From the NCBI GenBank assembly GCA_022457155.1, contig JAJGOT010000022.1:112501-176500 (forward strand): 64,000 bases of DNA, written 5' to 3'. Shown here piece by piece: positions 11,701 through 26,400 of the stretch. The number at the start of each line of letters is the position of its first letter. The stretch's first letter is position 1. Made by a program: the position numbers and the translations under genes. Source of the stretch: Cladopsammia gracilis. Its lineage: Eukaryota > Cnidaria > Anthozoa > Scleractinia > Dendrophylliidae. Below the pieces are notes generated by a model that made no database searches, was not told the DNA's origin, and saw only the letters and a list, made by a program, of their open reading frames with translations.

Positions 11701-14700
11701 GCGCTCGACATGATGATGATGATGATGATGAGTTCGAACTGCCTTCGATGAAATTCAAGAAATCGATACAACTGAATTTGAGCACGTTTTAAAAACCATT
11801 CTCCAAAACTTACAAGAACACAAAGAAAAAGTCAATCACAGATTGATATCAACATAAATTCCCATCGAAAAATGCAATCTGTTTTAGCTTTAAGTCCCTC
11901 GCTTGCTTGGAAATTCTTAAAATCTCCGCTTCTTTGGTTGTGAAATCCGTAATAGAAACAAAAATCTCCCCTCATTGATAAAAATATGAAGTTCCTCGAA
12001 GCAAGATTTTATCCCTGAAAACCCTTCTTTTTCCACTAAAGCGGCTTCTGAGTATCCCTTAATTAGTATCCCTGTCTTGAGTAGCAAACCGGGAAAAATT
12101 AAGGGAAACAACACATTTAATTTAAACGGTTTTCTCCGCTTAGTAAACATAGCAAACATCAAAGTCTTTTCCCAGCTGACGTGACATTCGGCCGTGTTAC
12201 CGCGCGAAAAACAAAGCTTCGCTTTGGTTTCAAAATTGCTAAGATCCCGAAAGTTGCATGACGTCGTACGCGCATGTTTCGCGACGTCATACACACCCGC
12301 GAGCAAGTCCTGCCCAACGGACGGCGGGCACACGACCTGCCCGCGAAACATTCCGCTAGCCATGACCATGAAAAAATGACGGGCTCCGCTAATATAATGT
12401 ATAACCTGGTGTAAAACGCATACAGGATATAAACTAGATTTGGACTGGTTAATTTTCACAGTCGATTTTTAAACATTGATTATTTAGCACTTCAGAAAAC
12501 AATCCATAACTTAAGATTTGTGACCAGAAAATTCAATACTAAACGGTCTGGAAAATCGAATGATTCCTTGACCGCTCTAAAAATTAATAATTCGATATTT
12601 GTCTTGTGTTTCTTGTTGCTTTCTTTGTTTTTTTGTTTTCATTTTGGTTTGTGGGTGAAACAAAGTATGAGCCCTTGGTGGATCTAGACTAGCTCATAAG
12701 GTTGGAGACAGAAGTAAACATTCTCTGCCATTTTGAAGGCTCAGCTCCGCAATGTATAATTTACAGTAGAGCCAGGACTACAGAATGGACCACGGATTAG
12801 GGGCTATGGATTACGGACTTTGGACTACTGATTAAAAACTAGCGGATTAAAAAAAAATGTTTCTATAAACTGGGAAAAATAATTTGCTACTGATTGTTAC
12901 GGTAATCGAGAATAGTGGATGTCTGTATTTGTGAAAAATATCATGGAAGAGAGAAACCTCTCAAGAAAGTTCTTCCGGGGAGGGGGAGGGGGTATCAATA
13001 CCGCAGTTAACGGAAGTCAGCGCCGACAAAATACTGGTTGAAATTCGGCTTGTGATGAGGTTTCTATAAACTAATGTATATGCTTTTCCTTATTGTGGCA
13101 TTATGCCATGAAAAGATACCCAAAAAGTGATGGAATCGAGACCCCGTTAAAGACAAGAACCCCATTTGTAGTTACGTACCCTGTCGGGCCGCACGTCTCC
13201 GTTAAGGCCATGTAAGGGATCGGTAGGAAGGTTATACTGCAACTAAGTCACTACATAATATTTAAAAGCATTTAGTTAGTTATATTTAAAAAGAAATCAA
13301 AACCTTTCTGGATCTTATTCTTACCTGAATATATTTTTCACGCCGCATGAGACATGATGGGCTCAAATCAAACCTTCAGGCATGGAAAGAGATAACTTGT
13401 CAGGTTGATTGCCTGTTGAATTATTCGTCGAAAATCTTCTTCTTATTACTCTATAATCGAAACTCATCCAAGTACAACCAAAAAAAGAAATGAAAAGTTT
13501 CATGCCATGAATTTCTTAAACTTTGTAAAAATTACCCTCTGACGTACATGCAAACTTATACCCCCACCGTGGGGGTGGTTGCAACAACTCCTCCCTTGGG
13601 TTTTTGCGCTTTACCGGGGGAGGGGGGGGGGTACTTGGGTCAACTTTTGCTGGGTATGTGCCGCTGGCCTCTCAGAGCCCCTACCCCATTATAGTCTATT
13701 CTGCGGCCAATTATAGACCCCATCTTAGTCACTTTTGAGTAAATGTAAATTTCGCAATCCCAACTTAGTCACTTTCTGTTTAGCCATCTACCTTAAGTTC
13801 GGGACCCTTTTAACTAGGTCATCCTCAAATGAATTGACACATTTATTAAATGTAGAAGACTTTACCCTTCACCTACAAACCTTCTGGTACATTTGTTAAC
13901 CGAAAATATTTACAAGGTAAAACAGAATTTTCTTACCCCCAAAAATCCCGAGAATTTGCGACCCCATTCTAGTAACTCTATTGAAAATGCAACCCCATTA
14001 TAGTCAATCCAGTCGTGAAAATGCGACCCCATCCAGCGGCACATCCCCATTAGCCCATTACTAGGAAGTACCCCCCCCCCCGGGGGGCGCTTTAACGATA
14101 TTTCGGAAATATTTTATCTATAATAGATAGCCTGTGATGTGCTCTACAAGATAAGGTAAATATTTTGGGTTATGACGCTACTTAAAATTCAAATTTATCG
14201 GAAAAATGCGCAAATTGCAAATAGCTTTTGCTAGAGTTGTAAAATATGAAACATGAAACTGAAAATGAAAGCTACTTTTGGTAGCAAAAGACAAACAAAA
14301 GATAACTGTTATCAAGAAATCATCCGATTTCCCAGACTCATGGTATTGAATTTTATCGGTCATGGCTTTATTTCTAAAGTTCGAAAAAAATCAACTGCCG
14401 TGTAAAAATTAACCAGTCTAAATCTTATATCCTGTACATGCGTTTTACACAAAATTATCCGTTATATTATGGATAGTCCGTCGATCCGGTAATTTGGTAG
14501 TCCGTTGTCTATAATGACCACAACGCAGGCTTAAAAATTGAACTTCAAAATGGCGAAGAATGTTTTCCAAACATGTTGACAGTTTTCGATGGCGTTTATG
14601 GTTCTCCCGTGGTTTTATAACTTATTTGTCTCACTTTTACTGACATAAATTGGAGCTATTACAACAAGGTAGCAATGGATAGTCAACAGCGATGAACTGC

Positions 14701-17700
14701 GCTGATAAATATCGACGAAAAGCTGAATTAAGAGATCGAACTTTATAAAAATATACTGGATTTGGCCGGATCGCAGTGGACCCTAACAATGAGTCCGAAG
14801 CACTTAAATGCCATGTATGTATCAGCCTTTGTTTTTTTCTTGTGTCATTTATTGTGCCTGAAAGTAAAATTCAGAGTTATTGTAGAGAGAAGTGTTCCAT
14901 TGTTTTTTTTTTGGCATTGAAAATTAAGTATTACAGAAACCCTCATTTACAAACTTCATGAAATATGCTTTAAACTTTTTCTCGCTAATTCTAGGATTGT
15001 TATAAGCCGAATGATGCTTAGCTGAACATTTGCTCTCTTTCTCTTGCAATTTCATTAAAATTAAACCACCTTTTTTAATTACCGAATTTTGATGAAATCG
15101 CCAGAAAAACGTATAAATCGTTGAGTGAGGTGCAAAAATTCCTTCATACTAAAAAGCTTTTTAGTTGCCCAAAAATGTTATTGTATTTTTCGTAAGCATA
15201 AAAATACTTCTTACTTCTAGTACTAAAACTATGTTGTTAGCTTGTTGCCCATTGGAGATATTAAGATCTATATCAAGTTAGTTAGTTAGTTATATTAGTT
15301 TAATTAGGATAAGTTATTTTTGTATATATTCATCTTTTACAATAAATTATAAATGTAATTAGCTTAATGATATATTAATTACGCAGGGCCCCAATGGATA
15401 TCAGTCTAGAGCTGAATGGGCTACCCTGCATAAATAAAGGTTACTTTACTTTAAATGACCTAATTTTGGTGTCTCGTGAAAATGAACAAATATGCCCTTC
15501 ACTTACGGTATTGGGAATGGAACAAATCAAAGCAACCGATTCCAAAAACACATTTTGCTACAAAACTGATCAATATAGCATACGATTTAGTAGTTTTTAT
15601 TCCCAGGCTTCTATTTTTGTTGTCTTACCACTCGACTAAATGTAGCTAATTAATATGCATAAAGTTGTGCCAAACGGCCATTTTTCGGGGGGGATCCTAC
15701 AACTCAGAGAGAATAAAAATTTTGACCTTATATTTTGGTACATGTATCTACTCATGACCCTCAACCTTTGTGCCAAGTTTGAGCGAAATCGGTGATTTGA
15801 GTATTATCACCTCCTGCCTGGTCCTGCCTGGTTTTCTGGTGGACACTCTCTTGCATTGAACTATGGAACCTTTTTTAACAATCTAATAGAAAGGAAAGGG
15901 AATTATCTGTCAAAATATCTTACCGGTTTTAGGTATGGAGCAAGAATTGGACCAGTTACAGCTATTGCTGTACCAGAAATAAAATAACACAATGCTAGAA
16001 AACAAAAGGAACTTTGTTGGAAAACATTTCACAAAAAAATACACAATGAATTAAAGCCATACAGCAAAAACATCTCTTCGTTATATGGCATATTTTACAG
16101 CTACACAATAGCTGTCTTGTGTATATTTTGTAGACTTTGATTTCGTTTTCATTAATTTCCTGCCGTCGTAAATAAATCCTGAAATTCAAGATGGCAGATC
16201 CACGATGGCGGATTTGAGAGATCATGACATAGTTAGTACGTCCAGTGCGTTATGACTAACAAGTTACCCCTTTTTAAAGCATTACGCACTATTCCTAGCC
16301 ATATTCTTACTAAAAATACGTGTCTCGCAGAACCTCGCGAAGCTCGGGGGAGGTTGCACCGCCGGTCGAAACTTTGGTAGCGTGTCGATTTGCGTATAAG
16401 GCTTTTCCCCGTTCCACTTTGTCGTCTTCGAAACCAAAAACGTAGTTGGTAGAAGGTCATTTCGATGGTTCGCGTACTGAAAAAAAAAATAGCTGAGGGA
16501 GGAGCTGCGCCGTCTAAAAGTCCTCAATATTATTGCTCCAGTAACTGTTCCTACAAGTGGATATCGGCTACGGTCGTCACAATGAAGAAGAATGGCAAGG
16601 TTAGACTCTGCATCGACCCGAAACCGCTCAACCAGGCCCTGAAACGCAACCACTACCCCCTACCTACAATCGAAGACATCCTGGCAGGTTTGAACAAAGC
16701 AAAATGTTTCACCGTGCTTGACGCTAAGAACGGCTTCTGGCACGTCTCTCTTGACGAAGCAAGCAGCTACGCCACCACGGTTATTACCCTGTGGGGACAG
16801 TACAGATGGCTGAAAATGGCCATCGGTATCTCACCAGCCCCCAAAGAATTCCAGCGCCGAATCGACCAAGCACCAGTAAGCCTAGACGGTTGCAAAGCTA
16901 TCGCGGACGACATTCTTGTATTCGGATGCCGGGAAACAGTTGCAGAGGCCACTGCTGACCATGAAAAGAAGCTTACAAGTCTCCCACAACGGTGCCGCGA
17001 GAAAGGTGTGAAACTCAACAGTTCAAAACTCCAGCTACACCATAAAGAGGTATCCTACATGGGTCATGGACCCGGAGAAGGTAAGAGCTATAAAGGACAT
17101 GCCAGCACCCAAAGACAAACAGTCAGTCTTTCGCCTCCTTGGGATGACAAACTACCTCGGGAAGTTTGCGCCCAACCTCTCGGAAGTGACTTCCCCATTG
17201 CGAGACCTCACCAAGGTCATACAGAGTTTGTCTGGGACAAAGCAGGTCCATTGAGTAGCCCTAGAGGAAACAAAGAAGGTTCTCTCTGAAGCACCCCTCC
17301 TAAAGTTCTTCAACCCAGATATTTCCACCGTACTGCATTGTGATGCATCGATGAACGGCCTGGGTGCATGCTTCATGCAAGATGGTCACCCGATAGCTTT
17401 GCCTCCAGATCTCTGACGACCACTGAAGCCAATTACGCCCAAATAGAGAAGGAGCTACTCGCAATCGTGTTTGGAGTGGAGAAGTTTGAGACATACTTGT
17501 ACAGAAGAAGGGTGACAGTCGAATCGGACCACTAGCCATTAGAGTCAATCCTAAAAAAAAGTTTGCTCAATGCATCTAAGCGCCTCCAGAGAATGCTTCT
17601 TCGATTACAACGCTACGACTTTGAGATCGTCTATAAGAAAGGAACTGAAATGTTTATGGCCGATGCGTTAAGCCGAGCCTACCTAACCACCGTGCAGACT

Positions 17701-20436
17701 GGATAGGAGAACAAAGTTGAGGTGCTCATTCTCTGTGACACCAGCAGCCCAACAGAAATTGAAGCTGAGCAAATTAACATGCTACACTACCTGCCTGTTA
17801 AGGAAGAAACTCTGAATAAGATTCAAGCCTCCATGCCAGATGACCAGGAACTTAAGCTCCTAATAGACACAATTACAGCTGGATGGCCAGACAGGAAAGA
17901 GGAAGTACTACCTGGAATCCGTGACTACTTTACCTTCAGAGGGGGACTTGCCCTACAGGATGGTGTTATTTTCAAGGTTGATCGCGTCGTAATACCCTTC
18001 GGCATGAGAGAAGAAATTAAGAAGAAACTACATGCAAGCCACTTAGGTGTCCAAGCATGTTTGAGAAGAGCCCGTGAGGCATTCTATTGGCCTGGAATGA
18101 GTAAGGACATTCAGGAACTGATCTCTAAGTGCTGTGTGTGTAATACCTTTCACCAACAACAGCAAAAGGAACCATGGTTGCTCACACGTGCCGTCAAGGC
18201 CCTGGGAGTCCATCACCACGGACCTCTTCGAATTCCAAAGCAGCGATTACCTTGTAACTACTGATTACTATTCAAACTTCTTCGAAGTCGACTGGCTTGC
18301 CAATAAGACATCCAAAGAAGTCATTACCAAGTTGAAGAGTCACATGGCTAGGCACGGAATCCCGGACCGTCTATTAAATGACAATAGCCCCCAGTTCAGC
18401 TCAAGGGAGTTCCAGGCCTTTGCAGGACAGTACGAAGTCAGACATGTCACTAGCTCCCCAGGGTATCCAAAGTCAAACGGCAAGTCTGAAAATGCAGTCA
18501 AGACGGTAGAACGTATCATGCGCAAAGCACTCGAGTCTGGATCGGACCCCTGTCTTGGCTTTCTTGACTTTAGAAATACACCCACTGAAGGGTGAGCACC
18601 TCGCCGGCTCAACGACTGTTCGGGCGACGAACGAGGACCTTTCTGCCTGTATCAAGCAGACTCCTAAAGCCACGTGATGCAGACACCACTTATTTTATTT
18701 TATTTCCTTTATTTTCTTTATTTTGCCACACACAATGAATTACAAGAAGAAAAATCAGATCAGATCCCGGCTATTGCGTGATAGGAAAGACAATCAGACC
18801 TATTACGACTGAGCATTGATGTAAAGGGGTGGGTTGTCGGATTTTCTGTAGGGATAATGCGTTCCATTGGTGAGATTGCGGGTGATGTCGAGGTGAGGTG
18901 ATGTCCAATCTAAGAATGTCCACTAAGAATGTCATCTACCTAATGTAATCTTCAATATATAGGATCCACAAACAACGAATTTAAAGTCAGATTTCGGAAT
19001 CACAAATCAGCTATGATCACAAAGAAGAACACTTGTGAGGTAGCGATACACTTTAATAAAGAAACTCGTGTTTTGTCTGATTGTGATTTTGTTATATTTG
19101 CAATGCTAGTGATGTCGAGGTGAGGTGATGTCCAATCTAAGAATGTCCACTAAGAATGTCATCTACCTAATGTAATCTTCAATATATAGGATCCACAAGC
19201 AACGAATTTTAACTCAGATTTCGGAATCACAAATCAGCTATGATCACAAAGAAGAACATTTGTGAGGTAGCGATACACTTTAATAAAGAAACTCGTGTTT
19301 TGTCTGATTGTGATTTTGTTATCATTGAACGAATTTGCAATTCTAGTGACAATAATAGCCTCGACGATCGTCTGTTAACAAGAGAAGCTTATTGGAGTGC
19401 GCAACTTTGCCCCCTTAAACCTTATGGTTTGAATAAAAGATCTGAGTTCTACTCTAGGAATAGAGTTCGATATAATTAAACATTTTTGTATGCTATTATC
19501 TACAAGTGTTCTTCTTACCAATTTTTGTAATCGTTCAAGGGCTCAATCAAGGACTTTGTTACAAAACCGAAGTATAGTTTACAATACCAGAGTGCAGGGG
19601 CTTAATTTTTGTATTTTGTTATTAATAATTCAAAGGACTCTTCTTTTGATCCTGTTATCTGGAGTAATATTGTGCATTAAAAAAACGCTTTTGTTCAAGG
19701 ACTTTGAGTTGGGAATTTGTTACGATCCTTATTTTCTAAACTGCTTGTAATTATGTAATACTCTAGTGGCTTGGCAGCTTTTAATTAGTAGCACTTCCAT
19801 TCTTTTTATCTACTTGTAATTAAGATCTTTATTGTTTGTAAAAATTATTTTAATTGTAATCCCGCTATATAAGACCAATTTTTAGAAATTTTTTTATTCC
19901 AAGTATTTTTAATTTTTACATTGTACTGAAGAAGCCCGAACGGGCGAAACGTCTAAGTTCATTAAAGGGAGGGTTTCACGGTTCGGCGCATGTGCAAGCT
20001 ATGACGTAACCCATTTAATTTCATTGTTTAGACCAATCGGTTGCGAGTAGATAACTCCGGCGAGAAATTTGCCCGTGAAAATGTCGCGGTCAGTCAGCTG
20101 ATTGAATGAATGAGTGCATCATGAGAGCCACCAGAGCGTAGAATAAATCCTCGGGCCAAAGGTTTTATTCAGTGTTAACTTTGTCGGTGTTATTCATTGA
20201 AACTTTCTGTAAATTTTGGTCATCCTTCGCTTTATTTGGACTAATTATAGTATGTGATTATTGAAGTAAATGTGAGTGGTTCTTGAACCGATAAAATTGG
20301 CAAGAATGCGATTTAAAGCATTATAATCTGTGCACATGCGCCGAACCGTGAAACCATCCCTTTAAATTTTTTGACACGTAAAGAAGTTCACTGTTTACTA
20401 CTACTACAACTACTACTACTACCACCACCACCACTT

Positions 20437-20503
<67 letters not shown>

Positions 20504-23441
20504 AACTACAATCTTTATTTTATCACGGTGTCACATTCACTATAAGTGGTCTTCCAGTGAGCCGTAAAAAATTAAAAAGACTTTTATATATAGTTATATA
20601 GTTACAAATATTTATGTCATTTTTGTAAAAGTCTTCTTAATTTATATATTCTTAATATATATAATATATAATATATATGTTTTACTAGAAATCGTCCAGT
20701 AAGAAGTGTACCACTCTCCAACCATGAAATAAGTTCACCACAAGGCAATGGCGAGAATCTACCTGACTTACATCCTATCAATCTAACATCTTGTGATCTC
20801 ACTGATGCAGAACGCTCCCTTTTAACCAAGGGACCAGCGTTTTGCCCGGCGCCGAAGGATGTCAACTGGCAGAAAACCATCGATGATCTCGACAAATTTG
20901 AAAGAAAAATTCGTCTTGCTGTTTTCCATCACGGCAAAAATCCAGAAGAAAACCACCGCACAATAGATGATCGACTTCCAACAATTCCGTCTACCAGCAA
21001 TTGGATGCCTCCTAAGTCCAGTTTTCCTGAAGTTGAACTTTTCTTAAACAACGTTAGGAAAGACATTCTCGAGCCCAAGAACTTGAGAAAAGCCAAAGAC
21101 AATCTCACGAAAGAAGAAAGGTCAGCCTTAGGTAAACTTAAATCTAGTGATAACGTATTTAGAATTCAAGATAAAGGGTCTAGATTTGTCATTCTTTCAC
21201 AAAACGAGTATCGTGATAAGATGTTACAACAACTTAATAACAGTCTCCATTATGACAAGTTGAATTATGACCCAACTGATGAGCATTCCGAAAGGGTAAA
21301 AAATTGGGGACGTAAATGGCTTGGTAAAGGTCAGATAAGTCAAGAGATTGCCGCTTGGGTTGCCATTTCGGAACCAAAACCGGGGGTGGCATTTGGAAAT
21401 GTTAAGACTCATAAGGAAGGTAACCCTTTACGCTTAATTACATCATGCTGTGGAACGGCAATTGAAAGACTTTCTGCTTTTACTGAGTTTTATCTGAAGC
21501 CTCTAGCTCAAAATTTACCATCTTTTGTGAAAGACACCACTGACCTCATCAACAAGATCCAAACCTTGAACGCTGAGAAAGGTCCCTTACCCCCTGGGTG
21601 TTTACTGGTGTCTTGGGATGTAGTTGCGATGTTTCCTAACATTGATAATAACTTAGGTATTTCTGCTGCTAGAAAAGCTCTTGATTCAAGATCAGATAAA
21701 TTTCCATCTACCGATTGCATTGTAGAGGCGATTGAAATTTGTCTTCAAACCAATAATTGTCAATTCTCTGGGAAGGATTTTGTGCAAAAACATGGTACTG
21801 CTATGGGCCCCAAAAACGCATGTAGTTATGCTGATTTGGCAATGGGATTGATTGATGAGAAAGCTAAGTTTGGAGGTGATGTAAAGCCCATGTTATGGTG
21901 GAGATACAGGGATGATGTTTTTGATATTTGGACACATGGGTTGCCTAAATTGTTAGATTTTACGGAGTACATCAATTCTCTTTATCCCACCATTAAATTT
22001 GAGTTGGTATATTCGGAACATACTCTTAATGTCCTGGACCTTACATTGCACCTCCAAGATGGTTTTATTAATACGGATATTTACGCTAAACCAACAGATA
22101 GCCATCTTTATTTACCTTTTTCTAGTTCTCACCCAGCACATTGTAAAAAGGCAATTCCCTATGGGGTTGCCCTACGGGTTAAACGTAATTGTTCCAATGA
22201 TGAGTTTCTCATTAAGAGGTGTGCTGAATACAAAGGATATCTTAAGTCACAAGGCTACAATATAGTTTTGGTAGATAAACAATTTGATAAGGCCCTAAAC
22301 GTTGAAAGATCCGAACTCTTGAAGAAAAATGTCAAGCCTGACAAAAGAGTTTTCCCGCTAGTACTGGACTATAACCCAATCCTCCCAGATATTCAAAGGG
22401 TTATCAAAAAGCATGTTCATTTACTAAGTTCATCGCCTGAGATCATGGATATTTTCCCATCAAAATCAATTTTTCCTGCATATCGTAGAACTAAAAATCT
22501 TAAAGATATTTTAGCACCTTCTAAATTTCGTGGTGACAGAAGGTTAGATCAGGCACAGAAAGAAATGGGAGGATGTTTTAAATGTTCTGCAAGATGTGAT
22601 TTATGCCAAAAATTTTTAATCCAAGACTCCAAATTTGAGAGCTTTGCCACAGGCCGTATTTACAAGATCAATCAAAGATTAACATGTACATCCAAAAACG
22701 TTATATACTTGGCCTCATGCAACAAATGTAAGTTGCAGTATGTAGGATCTACGTCAACAGAATTTAAAGTACGTTTTCGTAACCACAAATCATCTATGCT
22801 CAATAACAAAAAAACTTGTGAGTTGGCTATCCATTTTAATTGTATTGAACATCAGATTTCGCAAATTAGCTTCATTGTCATTGAAAAAATCATTAGCCAG
22901 GGAGATGCTGCCTATCTTGATCAATTGTTATTAACGAGGGAAGCTTATTGGACCGCACAATTGTTTACACTCAACCCTCATGGCCTAAACAAAAGACGTG
23001 AATTCAGATCTAAGAATCGCATCTGCTATAACACCTAATCAGCTAATTATAGTACACTTTGTAATTTAGTTTTCTTACGAATTGTTGTATTTTCGCTGTT
23101 TGCGCCTTCTTGTCTGTTGCCATTTTATTCGTTACATAATCTTTTGTTTTGCATTTTATCATATTACATAACTTTATTTACATTTTTCAGTTATAGTATA
23201 AATATTTGTGACTCTGTAAGCTTGTTAGGATTTTTAGCTTTTTAAATTTTTATCCCTGTAAATAGTTCCACCTGAAGAAGGCCGAAGGCCGAAACGTCGA
23301 ATTAAATAGCTGGAACAGTTAGAAGTTTGCTTCTATGTCACATCTTCATACACTTATCTACTAATTCACATAGAAGCACCGTATCCTACGTGGATCCTTC
23401 TACTGGGAGTCATTCGTTTGGTCAACCATATTTACCCTGCG

Positions 23442-23478
<37 letters not shown>

Positions 23479-26400
23479 CTAGATTTAGAACCCGATTTAA
23501 TAATCATAAAAGCAGGGTCAATGCCCATGGGAATTTAAACGAGGAACAAAGAGGGAAAGACGAACTGATTTATCGACATTTTAACAGTGACGGACATAGA
23601 GGTTTGGAGGACATGACAATATAACTGATAGAATGTGTCAAGGGAGTAAATGAATTACGAGAGAAAGAGGGTCAGTGGATGTACAAATTGGGGACCTTGG
23701 GACCCCATGGACTTCATGATAATGACGGTTTTTACGTTCAAAACAAACAGTCGCGCGCGTTGTGTGTGTGTTGTAACGTATTTTAAATTCAACAGTTTGA
23801 AAATTGTAATATGATGCTTGTAACGGTTTTTCACAGTCACCCTGAAGAAGAGCACTGAATGTGCTCGAAATATAGGTGTCATACAAAAATAGTAATGGTT
23901 TGTCTTCATTTGTCTTCATTTGTCTTCATTTGTGTTTCATGTGTTACCTGAATAAACCTGTCAAAAGTCTTGACTGAAGTTGGAGCTTATTGTTTTACAA
24001 GTGAAAATTCTATATATCATCGCGAAGATGTCGTGCAGTTGCCTGGCAACAGCGCAACAAAGCTTGAATGATGTCAGACAAACTACTTCATGTAAGCCTA
24101 TAGGAGCATGGCAGACGGTAAACGGTACGCGAACCATCAAAAGGACCTTCTATCAACGTTTTTGGTTTCAAATAAGACAAAGTGGAACGGCGAAAAAGCC
24201 TCGTACGCATATTGAGACGCCACCAAAGATTCGACCGGCGGCGGTGCACCCTTCCTCGAGTTTCGCGAGGCTCTGCGAGACACGTATTTCTAGTAAGTAA
24301 CATGTCATGTTCGTTATGTCACAAGCATGGGACAAACGAAACTCCCCTTTTTTATGGCGTGCCATTGGTGCCAAAATTAGCATTCCGATTTTTGGTATAG
24401 ACTTTTTATTTTTTATAGAAATTTGGGCTGATACACTTTTTATTCGAGTGGAGTTTTTAATCTTCTTCACTTATTTTTCAAAATTGAATACATAATTTTC
24501 ATTGTGGTCGACTGTCTTTGGGTCGACTTTTTATTCGGGTCAACTTTTTATTGGGTCGACCTTTCATTATGAACACATTTTTATTCGGGTCAACTTTTTA
24601 TTTGGGTCGACTTTTTATTCGGTTCAACTTTTTATTTGGGTCGACCTTTCATAATGCATGAACACATTTTTGTTCGGGTCAACTTTTTATTCAGATCGAC
24701 TTTTATTCGGGTCAACTTTTTATTTGGGTCGACCTTTCATTATGAACACATTTTTATTCGGGTCAACTTTTTATTTAGGTCGACTTTTTATTCGGGTAAG
24801 CCAGTTTTTATTCAGGTCGACTTTTTATTCGGGTCTACTTTTTTTTGGGTCGACTTTTTATTCGGGTTAACTTTCTATGTGGTTCGACTATTTATTCTGG
24901 TCAACTTTTTATTTGGGTCGACTTTTTATTTGGGTAGAGTCTACAGGTGTCTCAACCAGCGGTTGGTCGCCAGGAAACTAACCGCTGACTGAACCACATA
25001 TTGGGGATGTTGATGCTTTGCACGTGAACAATGGCGGACTAGTCGACGAGGGTGGAAGATACCCAGAGAGTTCTTCGGCAGTGCGCTGGCACACTACTAT
25101 CAGCTCGGTTTCAAGATTAGGGCGGCCTTCTTCTACAGCTTCACCTGCCTTGACAGAAGGAAGCAAGCATGTTCCCTCAACACCACTCAGACCAGTGTCA
25201 ACGGCACCTGCAACGGCACTACAAGAACATCGAAGGCATTTGGCTTTCACCCGCCAACTTTAGCGAGTTCCTCGATTTCTGATGGCCGAGGAAAGCGGCG
25301 GAAAATTGCGAAGCCGCAGTGGTCTCACACTTTCGTTTGTTTGTTAAAGGTGGACGATTATATTGTGCCTTCCTTTATTTTATTTTATTTTATTTTTTTA
25401 ATAAATCTTTTAACAAACCTTCATAACAAACCTATATAACAAGCAAAGGAAAAGGAAAAAAACACAGCAGAGTTATTAAAAAAATTAATTACACAACAGT
25501 TGTGAGGTTAATATATGTAAATTGAATATAACACACAGTAGTTAGCTTGGGAAAAAACACTAAGTTAACAATAAAGAAAATCACTATACCTACACAGGAG
25601 GAGTAGAAGGAGCGCTTTGTAGTATGTTACGAAAGTTACTTGTTCATTATACGTTTGACTTTGTACTTAAAATAAATTTGTTTGTAAATTCCGACAAAAT
25701 AGGTCTATTGTTATTTAATTTTCTAGAATATAAGTAATATTTCATGAAAAGGAGGGTGTAATTTAATTTTCTCACGAGCCTTTGGTCCATTGAGTCTCTA
25801 AAGGTTCCAAAGAGCATTTCTTTGGTGTTTGGATTAAGAGAGGTACCATTTCTTGAATTAAACCAGCCAACGACTTCGTCTACGAAAGTTTTTGTTGTCC
25901 TGCAACTAATAAAGGTATGATTTATGGAGTCAGATTCACCACAATATATACAGACATCGTCTGTATTAATCCCATATCTAAATAGTTCTCTCTTTGTGAC
26001 GACAATCCTATGAATTAATTTATATTGAAATTCTTTTAGTTTCATTTCTTTACACACATTGGAATTGACTGCTCTGAAGACGTCAATCCATTCTTCTTTG
26101 TCAATCGACAAATCTTTACTCCATTTTTCCGGGCCGGTGTGAGGAAGCTGATGTTTTTTATCTAAAAATAAGCGATAGTAATCCCTTGTCTTCAATTTTT
26201 CCAGGTCAATTTGAATATTTTGGTTGAGTGAAAAAAGAGCCGAAATTTCCCCGTGGTTTTGTATCGGGCTCTGCGTCATGTTTTGTGCCTTATCTTTTAA
26301 ATACCTCGGGATTGCACTTAAAATTTGATAGAACTGGAGAAAGTTGGTTTTAAGATGGTATTTTGATGAGAATTCTTTAATGGTTAAATATTGGCCATTT

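Larger units (their letters stand above)
7306..12460. repeat. Left arm of a large inverted repeat (interrupted)
   Basis: Reading leftward from 12460, this segment matches 14385-15856 read rightward. The arm is broken by three later insertions: a dispersed 1.2 kb repeat (11159-12396), a MULE-like element (8358-10632) and a hairpin element (7721-8128). The right arm lacks all three, so it serves as an empty-site reference. Confidence 0.8.

Noticed and set aside
16767..17018. Minus-strand ORF opposite the gypsy RT
   Set aside because: Shadow of the RT reading frame; no independent evidence.
20371..20601. Poly-leucine ORF
   Set aside because: It is the (CTA)n microsatellite read in frame.
24636..24992. 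Long ORFs rich in FLFGSTFY in the satellite arms (also 31357-32104)
   Set aside because: They are translations of the 17-bp satellite, open in all frames because the unit is not a multiple of three.
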